Shown piece after piece: positions 1 to 10,483 of a stretch of 35,050 nt of DNA (position 1 is its first letter; each line of letters starts with the position of its first letter). The notes below the pieces were generated by a model, which was not told the origin of the DNA, did no database searches, and was given only the letters and a program-made list of their open reading frames with translations. The position numbers and the translations under genes were made by a program. Origin of the DNA: Candidatus Eisenbacteria bacterium (GTDB lineage Bacteria > Eisenbacteria > RBG-16-71-46 > JASEGR01); contig JASEGR010000027.1 of NCBI GenBank assembly GCA_030017955.1, positions 1-35,050 on the forward strand, read 5' to 3'.

Positions 1-1
1 A

Positions 2-55
2 AGTGTCGTGTCCCGGGGCAAAGACATAGACAAGGAATTTCCGGGACACGACACT
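2..55. repeat. Perfect 15-bp inverted repeat at the left edge, hairpin downstream of coaX
   Basis: Positions 2-16 (AGTGTCGTGTCCCGG) and 41-55 (CCGGGACACGACACT) are exact reverse complements separated by 24 nt. The element begins about 15 nt after the coaX stop, so it could end that transcript. It also resembles an insertion-sequence end or a short mobile palindrome. A similar motif, AGTGT-GCC-GTCCC-A-GAAAT, occurs at 34997-35015 near the other edge. No transposase is visible, and the element may continue outside the window. Confidence 0.75.
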
Positions 56-70
56 AGCCGACCCGGCTGA

Positions 71-850
71 TCAGACCCTGGCACTGGGTCTGTTTCTCTC
101 GTGCAGAATCCTCAGACCCGCGAGCGTAAGGGACACATCAAGTGTGTGAGGAGTCTTGAGAAGAGGGCTCACTATCGGCGCGTTCCCTCCGGTCAGGATG
201 ACCTTCGGAGAAAGACCCATCTCTTTTGTGATCTTCTCGACCAGGCCGTCTATCTGGCTTGCAGTACCGTGAACTATTCCCGACTGCAGGCTCTCTTCGG
301 TCGTCCTTCCGATGACCTTTGCCGGCGCTCTGAGCTCAACTCGCGCGAGCCGGGCACCTCTGCGAAAGAGCTCCTCTGCAGATGTGCCCATTCCGGGAGC
401 TATGACGCCACCGGCATAACTTCCATCCTCGGAAACCACATCAAAGGTCGTTGCTGTTCCAAGGTCAACTATGACGGCCGGCTTCCCATAGCACTCCATG
501 GCCGCGACTGCGTTTGCGATTCTATCGGCGCCGACCGATGACGGATCGAGGTAAAGTATCTTGATCCCGAGTTTGAGGCCGGAACTGATGGTGACGGGGC
601 TTACATTCAGGAAAGTTCTTGCCATTTCTTCGAATCCCGGCGTAAGGGAAGGAACCACCGACGAAATCACGACTCCTTTTATCGATTTCACATCGATACC
701 GCATCCATCGAGGAGGTTTGTTATGGTGAGCGCATCCTCATCGGCAGTTCGCTGGGGCGAGGTAGAGAGTCTCCACTCCTTCGTGAGCTTCTCTCCGTCA
801 AAGACCCCGATGACTATGTTTGTATTCCCTACGTCAATCGCCAGAAGCAT
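71..850 (-). CDS. coaX: Type III pantothenate kinase
   Basis: CoaX phosphorylates pantothenate with ATP, the first step of coenzyme A synthesis in the cytosol. The protein has the ASKHA-type phosphate motif DVGNTN near its N-terminus, then GADRIANAVA, a second phosphate loop VDLGTATTFD, and GGVIAPG, in the order usual for type III enzymes. About 259 residues is normal for the family. I place the start at the ATG at 850: the strong GGAGGTGA ribosome site ends 8 nt before it, whereas the upstream in-frame GTG at 862 lies inside that site. It is the last gene of the minus-strand housekeeping run, 48 nt after tatC. Type III kinases are insensitive to CoA feedback in characterised members (family knowledge). 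Identification is firm. Confidence 0.95.
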   Translation of the reverse strand: MLLAIDVGNTNIVIGVFDGEKLTKEWRLSTSPQRTADEDALTITNLLDGCGIDVKSIKGVVISSVVPSLTPGFEEMARTFLNVSPVTISSGLKLGIKILYLDPSSVGADRIANAVAAMECYGKPAVIVDLGTATTFDVVSEDGSYAGGVIAPGMGTSAEELFRRGARLARVELRAPAKVIGRTTEESLQSGIVHGTASQIDGLVEKITKEMGLSPKVILTGGNAPIVSPLLKTPHTLDVSLTLAGLRILHERNRPSARV

Positions 851-898
851 TTCTTTCGTCACCTCCTCAATCTCAAATCATCCGGTTGGCAATCATAC

Positions 899-1675
899 CT
901 ACCGCAGACCCTCCTGAGAAGCATTAGGTGCGAGTGCGGTTTTTCTCTTTCTCGCCCACACAAATCCAGAGAAAGCTATGCTGATGCCGTACAGAATCAG
1001 TATCGGGATGACCATTGCAATTTGTGAAATCACGTCGCCGCCGGGAGTCAGAACTGCGCCGAGAATGAAGATGATAACAATTGCATAGCGCCACTTTTCC
1101 ATCAGGAACCTGGGAGAAAGGATACCGAACCAAGTCAATGTTGACGCAACTATTGGAAGCTGGAAGAGAATTGCCGCGGCAAGGCAAAGCCTCATCACGA
1201 ATCCAAGATAGTTCGATACCGAAATCATAGGGGTCACCGAAGGCCCGCCGAAGCCAATCAGGACTTTCACGATTATCGGCACAAGAGCGAGGTATCCGAA
1301 CAAAACGCCCAGGAGGAACAAGACTGTCGAAAGAACGACCAAGGGAAAGAGGAGCGCCCGTTCGTTCTCAAGAAGTCCCGGGACAATGAACCCCCATGCC
1401 TTGTAGCTCACGTACGGAAGCGAAACCAGAATTCCGATAATGATTGAAAGCTTGAATCGCGTGGCGAAGGCCTCGGCCGGCGACAGGAAAACTGCTTTTC
1501 CGATCGGCCTCACAAGGAAATTCATCAATTCCCTTGAGAAGACCCAGCCGAAAATGGTGAAGACTGCGACCGCCGCGATGCTGAGTAGAATTGCCTTTCT
1601 CAGCTCCTCGAGATGCTCGAGAAACGGCATCTCGACCTCTCCCGTTTTCTTTTTTCTAAAGCTGAAGATTCCCAA
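899..1675 (-). CDS. tatC: Sec-independent (twin-arginine) translocase subunit TatC
   Basis: TatC is the inner-membrane receptor that binds twin-arginine signal peptides and, with TatA-type proteins, exports folded proteins. The protein shows the N-terminal signature FLEHLEELRK followed by about six hydrophobic segments, the usual TatC topology, ending in a basic tail (WARKRKTALAP). At 258 residues it is typical. The listed start is TTG at 1675, giving a lysine-rich cytoplasmic N-terminus. An ATG at 1630, preceded by GAGAGG at good spacing, would give a 243-residue version and is a real alternative. No tatA or tatB gene is adjacent, so the partners must be encoded elsewhere. It lies between nrdR and coaX on the same strand, separated from nrdR by an inverted-repeat element. 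Confidence 0.93.
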   Translation of the reverse strand: MGIFSFRKKKTGEVEMPFLEHLEELRKAILLSIAAVAVFTIFGWVFSRELMNFLVRPIGKAVFLSPAEAFATRFKLSIIIGILVSLPYVSYKAWGFIVPGLLENERALLFPLVVLSTVLFLLGVLFGYLALVPIIVKVLIGFGGPSVTPMISVSNYLGFVMRLCLAAAILFQLPIVASTLTWFGILSPRFLMEKWRYAIVIIFILGAVLTPGGDVISQIAMVIPILILYGISIAFSGFVWARKRKTALAPNASQEGLR

Positions 1676-1699
1676 TCAGGGTATCCAGTTGATAGGGGT

Positions 1700-1785
1700 A
1701 AAGGGTTCGAGGGTTCAAGAAAAACAGATTGCATCACTCAACACATTCTTCAAGCATTCGGGCGCCTGGAACCCTAGAACCCTTT
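1700..1785. repeat. Inverted-repeat element between nrdR and tatC
   Basis: Arms 1700-1716 (AAAGGGTTCGAGGGTTC) and 1769-1785 (GAACCCTAGAACCCTTT) are reverse complements at 16 of 17 positions, with a 52-nt spacer. Each arm itself contains a repeated GGGTTC unit. The element starts 5 nt beyond the nrdR stop. It could fold into a hairpin in the nrdR transcript, or be a non-autonomous miniature element. It carries no gene. Confidence 0.7.
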
Positions 1786-1789
1786 CTTT

Positions 1790-2245
1790 TCACTTCTCGC
1801 CAAGTATGGATCTAAGTTCGTCCATGAACTGGTTTATGTCCTTGAAGTGACGGTAAACAGAAGCGAAACGCACATATGCCACCTCATCCAGCTCCGAAAG
1901 CTCCTCCATTACCATCTCGCCAATCTTTGCGGAGGCGGCTTCTGACTGGAGCTCCTTCTGAAATTCAGTCTCAATCTTGTCAACGATTGCCCATATGGAA
2001 TCCTGCGGAACCGGCCTTTTCTCGCAGGCCTTCTGTATGCCACGGAAGAGTTTGTCCCTCGAGAATGGCTCCCTCCTCCCGTCTTTCTTCACAACTACGA
2101 TTTGTGCATCTTCGACGTACTCGTAGGTAGTAAACCTCCTCTTGCAGGCCTTGCAGGCGCGCCTTCTTCTTACGGCCCTCCCGTCTCTCGTGGCTCGTGA
2201 GTCAATGACTTTGTTGTCACTGTTCCCGCAAGAAGGACAATTCAT
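1790..2245 (-). CDS. nrdR: Transcriptional repressor NrdR
   Basis: NrdR represses ribonucleotide reductase operons by binding NrdR boxes, using an ATP-cone domain to sense ATP and dATP. The 151-residue protein has the N-terminal zinc ribbon with C3, C6, C31 and C34 (CPSC and CKAC), the basic DNA-binding stretch RAVRRRRACK, then the ATP-cone beginning VVKKDGRREPFSRDKL. The C-terminal motif YVRFASVYRHFKD is the family's. The ATG at 2245 gives the canonical MNCPSCG start, although its ribosome site is weak. It follows birA across a 98-nt gap holding a palindromic repeat. No ribonucleotide reductase gene is in the window, so its targets are elsewhere. Identification is firm. Confidence 0.96.
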   Translation of the reverse strand: MNCPSCGNSDNKVIDSRATRDGRAVRRRRACKACKRRFTTYEYVEDAQIVVVKKDGRREPFSRDKLFRGIQKACEKRPVPQDSIWAIVDKIETEFQKELQSEAASAKIGEMVMEELSELDEVAYVRFASVYRHFKDINQFMDELRSILGEK

Positions 2246-2288
2246 GTTTCCCTATCCTTGGCATCGCCTCGATTGCGCTAACCACACC

Positions 2289-2335
2289 CGCTCACCAACC
2301 TCTCCCCTCTGGGGAGAGGAATAAGGTGAGGGGAT
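2289..2335. repeat. Dispersed palindromic repeat, copy A
   Basis: A core palindrome CTCTCCCC-TCT-GGGGAGAG is flanked by outer arms CTCACC and GGTGAG that also pair. It sits in the birA-nrdR gap. The same unit recurs in seven other places in this window. Confidence 0.8.
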
Positions 2336-2343
2336 TTCGTCTT

Positions 2344-3180
2344 TCACACGAAACCGACGTCGCCAGAAAGTATGCGCTCCTGGATGCCGGAGTCAAGCCT
2401 GACAATGAGGGCTCCGCTTTCGTCCACGTCGTGCGCGATGCCCTCGATAACTCTTCCTCTGCACCTGACAGAGATTCTCTTCCCCCACATGTCCGTCATC
2501 CCTTTCCATTCCTCAAGGAGCGGATCGAGTCCCGACCTGCAAAAAGTAAGGTAGAGGGATTCAAGCTCGCAAAGAAAAGAGAGGAGAACATCGTAACGGT
2601 CAACCCTTCGCCCAAGTTCCAGACCCAAAGAGGTGGCAGATGCCCCCACCGCATCAGGTAGCGAAGCATTATCCTGATTCACGTTGATGCCGACTCCGAG
2701 CACTATGAACTCTATCTTGTCGGGCTCCGCCGCCATCTCTGTAAGAATCCCGGCGACCTTTTTTCCTGAAACCAGAACGTCGTTTGGCCACTTCACAAAC
2801 GCAGAGAGTCCGGTGACCCTTCGTATTGCCTTTACCACAGCGACCGACGCTACGAAACTCAAGCCGGGCGCGAGAGCAGCAGGAACGTCCGGCTTCAAAA
2901 GAATGGACATCCAGATGCCGACTCCCCGTGGCGAATACCACTTCCTCCGGAGTCTCCCCCTGCCCGTCGTCTGTTCCTCAGCAATGACAAGCAGGCCTTC
3001 TTCTTCTCCTTCCTCAGCAAGCGCAAGGAGGATATCGTTTGTTGAACCCACACGGTCATAGACCCTCACATTGCGTCCGAGCTTCACAGTCTCGAGGCGA
3101 GAGAGGATTCGCTCCTTTGACCAGAGGGCATGCTCGGATGCACCCGGTTTGCTTTCTCCGGCGCCTTTCATACGCCCCAT
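2344..3180 (-). CDS. birA: Biotin--[acetyl-CoA-carboxylase] ligase
   Basis: This enzyme activates biotin as biotinyl-AMP and transfers it to the lysine of biotin carboxyl carrier proteins. The catalytic signature GRGRLRRKW, the substrate region GSTND, the stretch VKWPNDVLV and the KKVAGILTE / GVGINVN motifs are all present in order. The C-terminal small domain (residues about 235-278) is also present. The N-terminal region before GSTND is only about 45 residues and shows no clear helix-turn-helix repressor domain of the E. coli BirA type. It therefore looks monofunctional, although a short helical segment (SKERILSRLE) might be a remnant. The ATG at 3180 directly follows the nadC stop, so translation is probably coupled. 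Identification is firm. Confidence 0.94.
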   Translation of the reverse strand: MGRMKGAGESKPGASEHALWSKERILSRLETVKLGRNVRVYDRVGSTNDILLALAEEGEEEGLLVIAEEQTTGRGRLRRKWYSPRGVGIWMSILLKPDVPAALAPGLSFVASVAVVKAIRRVTGLSAFVKWPNDVLVSGKKVAGILTEMAAEPDKIEFIVLGVGINVNQDNASLPDAVGASATSLGLELGRRVDRYDVLLSFLCELESLYLTFCRSGLDPLLEEWKGMTDMWGKRISVRCRGRVIEGIAHDVDESGALIVRLDSGIQERILSGDVGFV

Positions 3181-4049
3181 TCAATCTTCCCAGGTTTCAT
3201 CGATCTCGAGGGAGAGGTCAATGGCTTTGGGAGAATGAGTAAGCGCTCCGACAGAAATGAGATCGACTCCGGCGAGCGCAATTGTCCTCACATTCTTGAG
3301 CGTTACGCCTCCGGAGGCCTCAATATCAGGCACCCTTCCTTTCTTACCCTCCCTGATCATTCCTACCGCCTTCCTCATCTGACCGGCATCCATGTTATCG
3401 AGCATGATTCTGTCAACTCCCTGATCAAGGATCTCTTTCAATTCATCAAGGGTCCTAACCTCAACCTCAACCGGAAGCTCCTGCTTCTCTTCTTTCATCC
3501 GCTCGTTTATCTTCTGAACGGCTTCCTTGATTCTCTTCATTGCCCTGACATGATTACCCTTCACAAGGTACATGTCGAAAAGTCCGAACCTGTGGTTCAC
3601 TCCTCCCCCAACCTTGACAGCATACTTCTCAAGTATTCTGATTCCGGGCGTTGTCTTCCTTGTATCGGCTATCTTCGCGCCGGTTCCCTGAATCTTGTCA
3701 ACGAATGCTCGTGTCAGCGTGGCAACACCGGACATCCGCTGGAGGAAATTCAATGCGACCCTTTCGGCCGTGACAATCGATCTCGCTTTCCCGCTTATCC
3801 CGCATACCCTTTTCCCACTTTCAAGTTTCTCCCCGTCCCTCATGAGGGGGTTGAATTCCAGGTTTTTGTCGACGGTTGAGAATACGAGCCGTGCCACGTC
3901 TAATCCCGCAAGCACGCCCTCCCCCCGGGCGACAATATATGCAGTCGCCTTGAGGCCTTCAGGGATTATCGCCTCTGTCGTCACATCTCCCTCACCGACA
4001 TCTTCGGTTAAAGCCAATCTCACAAGGGGCTCGGCAATTGTTTCGATTT

Positions 4050-4053
<4 letters not shown>
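3181..4053 (-). CDS. nadC: Nicotinate-nucleotide pyrophosphorylase (carboxylating)
   Basis: NadC, also called quinolinate phosphoribosyltransferase, converts quinolinate and PRPP to nicotinate mononucleotide in de novo NAD synthesis. The protein has the family landmarks in order: [12 protein letters not shown] near the start, [43 protein letters not shown], and the C-terminal barrel motifs [24 protein letters not shown] and ISVGALTHS. The length of 290 residues is normal. Its ATG overlaps the uvrB stop by 4 nt (ATGA) and its own stop abuts the birA start, so the three genes are translationally coupled. No nadA or nadB is nearby. Identification is firm. Confidence 0.96.
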
Positions 4054-6089
<2,036 letters not shown>

Positions 6090-6104
6090 GAGGTTTTGGA
6101 ATCC

Positions 6105-6150
6105 CCCTCACCCCTTGTCCTCTCCGGAAGGGGAGAGGAAGATTGAGGAT
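6105..6150. repeat. Dispersed palindromic repeat, copy B
   Basis: The core CCTCTCC-GGAA-GGGGAGAGG (6119-6138) has CCCTCACC on its left side. It lies just upstream of uvrB, so it would fall in the 5' leader of uvrB or in the 3' tail of the DUF4139 gene. Confidence 0.7.
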
Positions 6151-6215
6151 GAGATCCTTGCTAGCTCCCCACTCTACCGTCTGGATGAAGCATAGGAGGC
6201 TGTGAGAGAGATTTC

Positions 6216-7583
6216 CTAGCTCCTGATTCGCACTGTGTAGGATACAGTCACTGAATCGTCTTTCGCAACCGTCACCGGGAACTCGATAGTTGATGCATCT
6301 TTCTTCACGAACTCATGGGATTTCTTGATGATCTCCCAGTCTCCGCCGAAATGCTCAACAGCCAGAACGTCGGCGCTCCCGCTCTTATGATTCCTCAACA
6401 CTATCTCGATGTTCTCTTCCCTCATCCTGTCGGTGATCCTGCTCGACGACTTCAAGGTTCTTTCGCCGACAAGATCAAAAGCAAACCCCGGGAAAAGTGT
6501 TACCTTTTCGTCTTTTGAGGTATGAGAAATTCTGTCTTCGCCAACGAACTCCGAGAAGCCGTCAGGAGATTCCTTGTAAACCTTGATCTTTCCGGCAGGA
6601 AGCGGAATTCCGAGCCCATCCTTTTCACTGTTCATGAATTCCAGATTGACGGCGACTTTCTGTCCGTACCTTGCCCCGTCATATCTGAACAGCTTCTTCA
6701 CTGCTACCGTCTGTGGGTCGAAGAGCGAAACGAGCTTTGTCTCCTGCTGGTCGATTGTTACAACTCTTTGCAGCTTGTAGGTGCGGTACTCGAAAACGGG
6801 CTCCTCTTCCATCCCGGAATCCAGGGCAGGCGCCATTCCCATCGCACGTGCTTCACCAACGAATCTTGGCCGCGGCCCTGCTTCCTCCGCCCTCCTGACA
6901 TCTCCGGCGATAAACTTAACTTTTGCATTCTGAAACCGGGCGCCCGCCATATTCTCGAGCGAGACGGAACCGGAAAGAATGAGCTTTTCCTCAGTCCCGT
7001 CAAGTTTCGCGGCATATTCGCCACGCCAGGTTATTCCACTCGCGAGATAACTGATCTCCAGGTCCTCCTTACCCGCCCTATCGGAGTTTACCTGAATGAA
7101 CAACGTCGGTTTCAGAAGAAGCTCATCAGGAACTGAAGCGAAATTTATCTCGCGCACCTCGTCTTTGCTCACAAACCTCGCACCCTGCGCATCCGAGAGA
7201 ACAATGCCCGAGCCGTCAGAGGAGAAAAGCTGCCCTCTCAGGACTTTCTCGCCTTTCGTGAGAATCTCAACCTCCTGTCCGATGTATTTCTCAAGGAGTT
7301 TTCCGATTCCCATCGTCGCCGGCTCGTATCTCTTCTCGATGATGCGAAGCTGGGCGCCGCCCTTTGCTCCCACCAGGATCGAGCCCGGCTCAATTGTCGC
7401 AGGGATATCTTCCAGCGAAACCTCGCTTCTTCCCCTCTCGAGGGTCACATTCCTCACCTCTTTGACAAGAACAAGGCCTCTGGGATAGATAGTCAGAGAT
7501 AGTTCATTTCCGTAAGATGGGACAGCCAGAACGAGGCAGAGAATCATAAAAGACAGGAGCATCACCCTTCTATTTGTCATCAT
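6216..7583 (-). CDS. Secreted DUF4139 domain-containing protein
   Basis: A 455-residue exported protein of unknown function. An N-terminal signal peptide (MLLSFMILCLVLAVPSYG, cleavage near residue 25) precedes a region built of beta-rich repeats. Typical DUF4139 features are SLTIYPRGLVLVKEVRNV near the N-terminus, DIPATIEPGSILV, the central ISYLASGITWRGEY, and the C-terminal part ending TVSYTVRIRS. A short segment around residues 235-260 is rich in Ala, Gly, Pro and Met and may be a flexible linker. The GGGAGGTG ribosome site fits the second of two adjacent ATG codons (7580) slightly better than the first. It lies 56 nt after valS and may be cotranscribed with it. No substrate can be inferred; members are usually annotated as periplasmic or surface proteins. 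Confidence 0.85.
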   Translation of the reverse strand: MMTNRRVMLLSFMILCLVLAVPSYGNELSLTIYPRGLVLVKEVRNVTLERGRSEVSLEDIPATIEPGSILVGAKGGAQLRIIEKRYEPATMGIGKLLEKYIGQEVEILTKGEKVLRGQLFSSDGSGIVLSDAQGARFVSKDEVREINFASVPDELLLKPTLFIQVNSDRAGKEDLEISYLASGITWRGEYAAKLDGTEEKLILSGSVSLENMAGARFQNAKVKFIAGDVRRAEEAGPRPRFVGEARAMGMAPALDSGMEEEPVFEYRTYKLQRVVTIDQQETKLVSLFDPQTVAVKKLFRYDGARYGQKVAVNLEFMNSEKDGLGIPLPAGKIKVYKESPDGFSEFVGEDRISHTSKDEKVTLFPGFAFDLVGERTLKSSSRITDRMREENIEIVLRNHKSGSADVLAVEHFGGDWEIIKKSHEFVKKDASTIEFPVTVAKDDSVTVSYTVRIRS

Positions 7584-7639
7584 GGAACACCTCCCAATCC
7601 CGCAGCGAAAATCGAAGCTCGAGAACCGGCGGCTTGCCT

Positions 7640-10273
7640 TTAGCTGCCGTTTAGTGATGAAAGGCTCTTCTCGAGATTTTCCTTGGTCTGCCCGAGAGTC
7701 TGAAGTTTCGTCTTTTCTTTTTCCACTACTTCCTTACGGGCTTTGATGAGGAAGTCTTCATTCGAGAGCTTCTTCTTCGAGGCTTCAAATTCCTTAAGGA
7801 CCTTCTCAAGTTCCCTTACCAGTCTTGTTCTTTCAGCCTGGACATCTATCAGCCCTTCCAAAGGAAGGAATATCTCTGCAAACGGAATCACCGAAGTGGC
7901 GGCGACCCCGGGGCGCTCGATGGAAGCTCCGGCTTCGAGTTTATCAACCTTGCCAAGGAGTTTCACATAATCAGTGCATCTTTCGATAATCTCCTTTTCC
8001 TCTCCGGCCATCCTGATGAAGCATGAGGCTTTCTTGCCCGGAGGAACATTCATCTCCGATCTGAGATTCCTGATTGCAGTGACCACTCTTTGCACAGTCT
8101 CCATCTCATGCTCTGTTTTCTTGTCAAGCCAGCCCCGCTTTCCCTTCGGCCATTCCGACACGACTATGCTCGAATCGTTTTTGTGGAGAGTCTGCCAGAG
8201 CTCTTCGGTGATGAATGGCATGAACGGATGGAGCAGCCGGAGAATTCCAGAGAGAGCCCAAATCATGGTCTTCTTTACAGACTCGGAGGACGAAGAGCCG
8301 TCCGTGAGATGGTGCTTGGCCATCTCAAGGTACCAATCGCAGAAGTCGTGCCAGACGAATTCATAAAGCCGCGATGAGGCGTCATTCAATCTGAAAGTCC
8401 TGATGAGACGTGTAACGTCTTTGCTCGCGCCTGCGAATCTACTGAGGATCCACCTGTCGGGAAGGGAGAGGTCCTCGATTTCCGGAAGCTCATCGACAGG
8501 TGTTCCATCAACATTCATGAGCACAAACCGTGAGGCGTTCCAGAGTTTGTTGGCGAAGTGCTTTCCTGTATCAAGTCTTGATTTCGAGAAAAGAATATCC
8601 TGGCCCTGGGGCGTGAGCAGGCACATCGAGAACCTGAGCGCATCGGCGCCAAACTCATCAATCACTTCTAACGGGTCAGGGGAATTTCCAAGAGACTTGC
8701 TCATTCTTCTACCAAGCTCGTCGCGCACCATTCCAGTAAGGTACACGTTCTTGAAAGGAACCTGCCCTGTAAACTCCAGCCCTGCCATGACCATCCTTGC
8801 GACCCAGAAAAAGATTATGTCGTGTCCCGTGACAAGGACGGAGGTCGGATAGAACGCCTCTAGATCTTCTGTCTTCTCAGGCCACCCGAGAGTCGAGAAT
8901 GGCCAGAGCCACGAGGAAAACCAGGTGTCAAGGACGTCTTCATCCTGGTGCATGGAAGATCGGCATTCCGGGCAGCCATCCGGTTTCTCCACTCCGACAC
9001 AGATTCCTTTGCACTTTGGATCATCGCAATACCAGACAGGAATTCGGTGTCCCCACCACAGCTGTCTTGATATGCACCAGTCTCTAATGTTCTCAAGCCA
9101 GTGAACGTAGACTTTTTCCCATCTTTTCGGAAACAACTTGGGCGTGCCGTTTCTGAACATCTGAAGGGCTGGCTCGGCAAGCGGCTTCATTTTCACAAAC
9201 CACTGAAGCGAGAGATAAGGCTCTGTCACAGTCTCGCATCTTGAGCAGTGTCCGACAGAGAAGTCGTGCTCCTCAACCTTGCTCAGGAATCCTCTGTCCC
9301 TCAAACCCTCAACTATCCTTTCCCTGCACTCGTATCTGTTGAGACCCTGGAAGTCTCCTGCATTCTCGTTCATCATCCCGTCTCCGCGCATGACACTGAT
9401 CGGCGTGAGCCCGTGTCTCTGTCCCATATCAAAGTCATTCGGATCATGCGCAGGAGTGACTTTCACAGCGCCCGTGCCAAACTTCGGATCAACATAATCA
9501 TCAGCGATTATGGGAAGCTCCCTCCTCATGAAAGGAAGCATGACTGTCTTTCCGACCAGGTGCTTGTATCTCTTGTCCTTTGGATTCACCGCGACGGCCA
9601 CATCTCCCAGCATTGTCTCCGGCCGGGTAGTCGCAACAGTCATGAACTTCTTTGAGCCCTTTATCGGGTACTTGAGGTAGTAAAGGCTTCCCTTTGTTTC
9701 TCTGTATTCAACTTCTTCGTCGGAGAGCGCGGTCTCGCATCTCGGACACCAGTTTATGATGTAGTTCCCGCGATAAATCAGACCCTTTTCGTAGAGACTC
9801 ACAAAAACCTGGATGACTGCTTTTGAGAGCCCTTCGTCCATCGTGAAACGCTCCCGCTCCCAGTCGCAGGAACAGCCGAGCTTCTGAAGCTGCTTCACGA
9901 TTGTTGCGCCATATTGCGCCTTCCACTTCCAGACCTCTTCAACGAATTTCTCTCTCCCGAGTGAGTTTCTCTTGATGCCTTTCTCGAGAAGTCTTCTTTC
10001 AACCACATTCTGGGTGGCGATTCCGGCGTGGTCAGTGCCCGGGAGCCACAACGTTTCGAATCCTTCCATCCTGTTCCACCTGACAAGAATGTCCTGGATC
10101 GTATTGTTCAGAACATGCCCCATGGTAAGGCTGCCGGTGACATTCGGAGGCGGGATTACGATGGAAAACACTTCCTTCCTGGTGTTGGCGGAAGCCCGGA
10201 AATATCCCTTTTCGAGCCAGCTGGCGTAACACTTGGCCTCAACAAGTCTAGGATCGTACGATTTTTCGAGCAC
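7640..10273 (-). CDS. valS: Valine--tRNA ligase
   Basis: This class I aminoacyl-tRNA synthetase charges tRNA-Val. The HIGH-type motif lies in GSLTMGHVLNN near residue 50, and the KMSKS-type loop is RRMSKSLGN. An editing (CP1) domain sits between them, with TTRPETMLGD and GTGAVKVTPAHDPNDF. Zinc-binding pairs are visible (CPRC, CSRC, and CDDPKCKGIC with CPEC). The C-terminal helical arm typical of ValRS is present (LIDVQAERTRLVRELEKVL to the end). The 877-residue length is normal. The GTG start at 10273 has GAGGG 8 nt upstream. A candidate promoter lies at 10340-10369. I saw no T-box leader. Identification is firm. Confidence 0.97.
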   Translation of the reverse strand: MLEKSYDPRLVEAKCYASWLEKGYFRASANTRKEVFSIVIPPPNVTGSLTMGHVLNNTIQDILVRWNRMEGFETLWLPGTDHAGIATQNVVERRLLEKGIKRNSLGREKFVEEVWKWKAQYGATIVKQLQKLGCSCDWERERFTMDEGLSKAVIQVFVSLYEKGLIYRGNYIINWCPRCETALSDEEVEYRETKGSLYYLKYPIKGSKKFMTVATTRPETMLGDVAVAVNPKDKRYKHLVGKTVMLPFMRRELPIIADDYVDPKFGTGAVKVTPAHDPNDFDMGQRHGLTPISVMRGDGMMNENAGDFQGLNRYECRERIVEGLRDRGFLSKVEEHDFSVGHCSRCETVTEPYLSLQWFVKMKPLAEPALQMFRNGTPKLFPKRWEKVYVHWLENIRDWCISRQLWWGHRIPVWYCDDPKCKGICVGVEKPDGCPECRSSMHQDEDVLDTWFSSWLWPFSTLGWPEKTEDLEAFYPTSVLVTGHDIIFFWVARMVMAGLEFTGQVPFKNVYLTGMVRDELGRRMSKSLGNSPDPLEVIDEFGADALRFSMCLLTPQGQDILFSKSRLDTGKHFANKLWNASRFVLMNVDGTPVDELPEIEDLSLPDRWILSRFAGASKDVTRLIRTFRLNDASSRLYEFVWHDFCDWYLEMAKHHLTDGSSSSESVKKTMIWALSGILRLLHPFMPFITEELWQTLHKNDSSIVVSEWPKGKRGWLDKKTEHEMETVQRVVTAIRNLRSEMNVPPGKKASCFIRMAGEEKEIIERCTDYVKLLGKVDKLEAGASIERPGVAATSVIPFAEIFLPLEGLIDVQAERTRLVRELEKVLKEFEASKKKLSNEDFLIKARKEVVEKEKTKLQTLGQTKENLEKSLSSLNGS

Positions 10274-10339
10274 TGACTATACCCTCGGGTTTTTCTGAAC
10301 TCGGGGAAAAACACTTCCAGCCAGGAGGCACTTTTTCCA

Positions 10340-10369
10340 AACCTATCACAAGTGCGCCGCTTCGGTCAA
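10340..10369 (-). promoter_or_regulatory. Candidate housekeeping promoter for valS
   Basis: On the minus strand TTGACC (10369-10364) is followed after 18 nt by TAGGTT (10345-10340), with an extended TG one base before the -10. It would give a leader of about 60 nt before the valS GTG. That leader contains a small inverted repeat GTTTTTC / GAAAAAC at 10289-10312. Confidence 0.45.
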
Positions 10370-10404
10370 CCGCCTGCCGTGAAATGTACAGCCGGCGTGT
10401 TATG

Positions 10405-10433
10405 TTGACAAGATCGCATATAAGAGCGATTAT
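10405..10433 (+). promoter_or_regulatory. Candidate promoter for the interrupted methyltransferase
   Basis: A perfect -35 TTGACA (10405-10410), a 17-nt spacer and GATTAT (10428-10433, 4 of 6 matches). The predicted start site lies about 45 nt before the GTG start, with the ribosome site AAGGAGGG (10467-10474) in between. It points away from the valS promoter. Confidence 0.55.
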
Positions 10434-10483
10434 CCTGGAAACTGTATAAGCAGTAGCTAGCCCGTGAAGGAGGGCCTGGAACC

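Noticed and set aside
1273-1280. GCCGATAA on the minus strand inside tatC, resembling a sigma-28 -10
   Set aside because: No TAAAG element lies at the right distance upstream, and it is inside a coding region.
3130-3879. A 249-codon plus-strand open frame opposite nadC
   Set aside because: nadC is unmistakable on the other strand; this frame has no domain and no ribosome site.
10274-10404. T-box or other riboswitch in the valS leader
   Set aside because: I found no T-box consensus sequence and no terminator/antiterminator pair, only one small inverted repeat.
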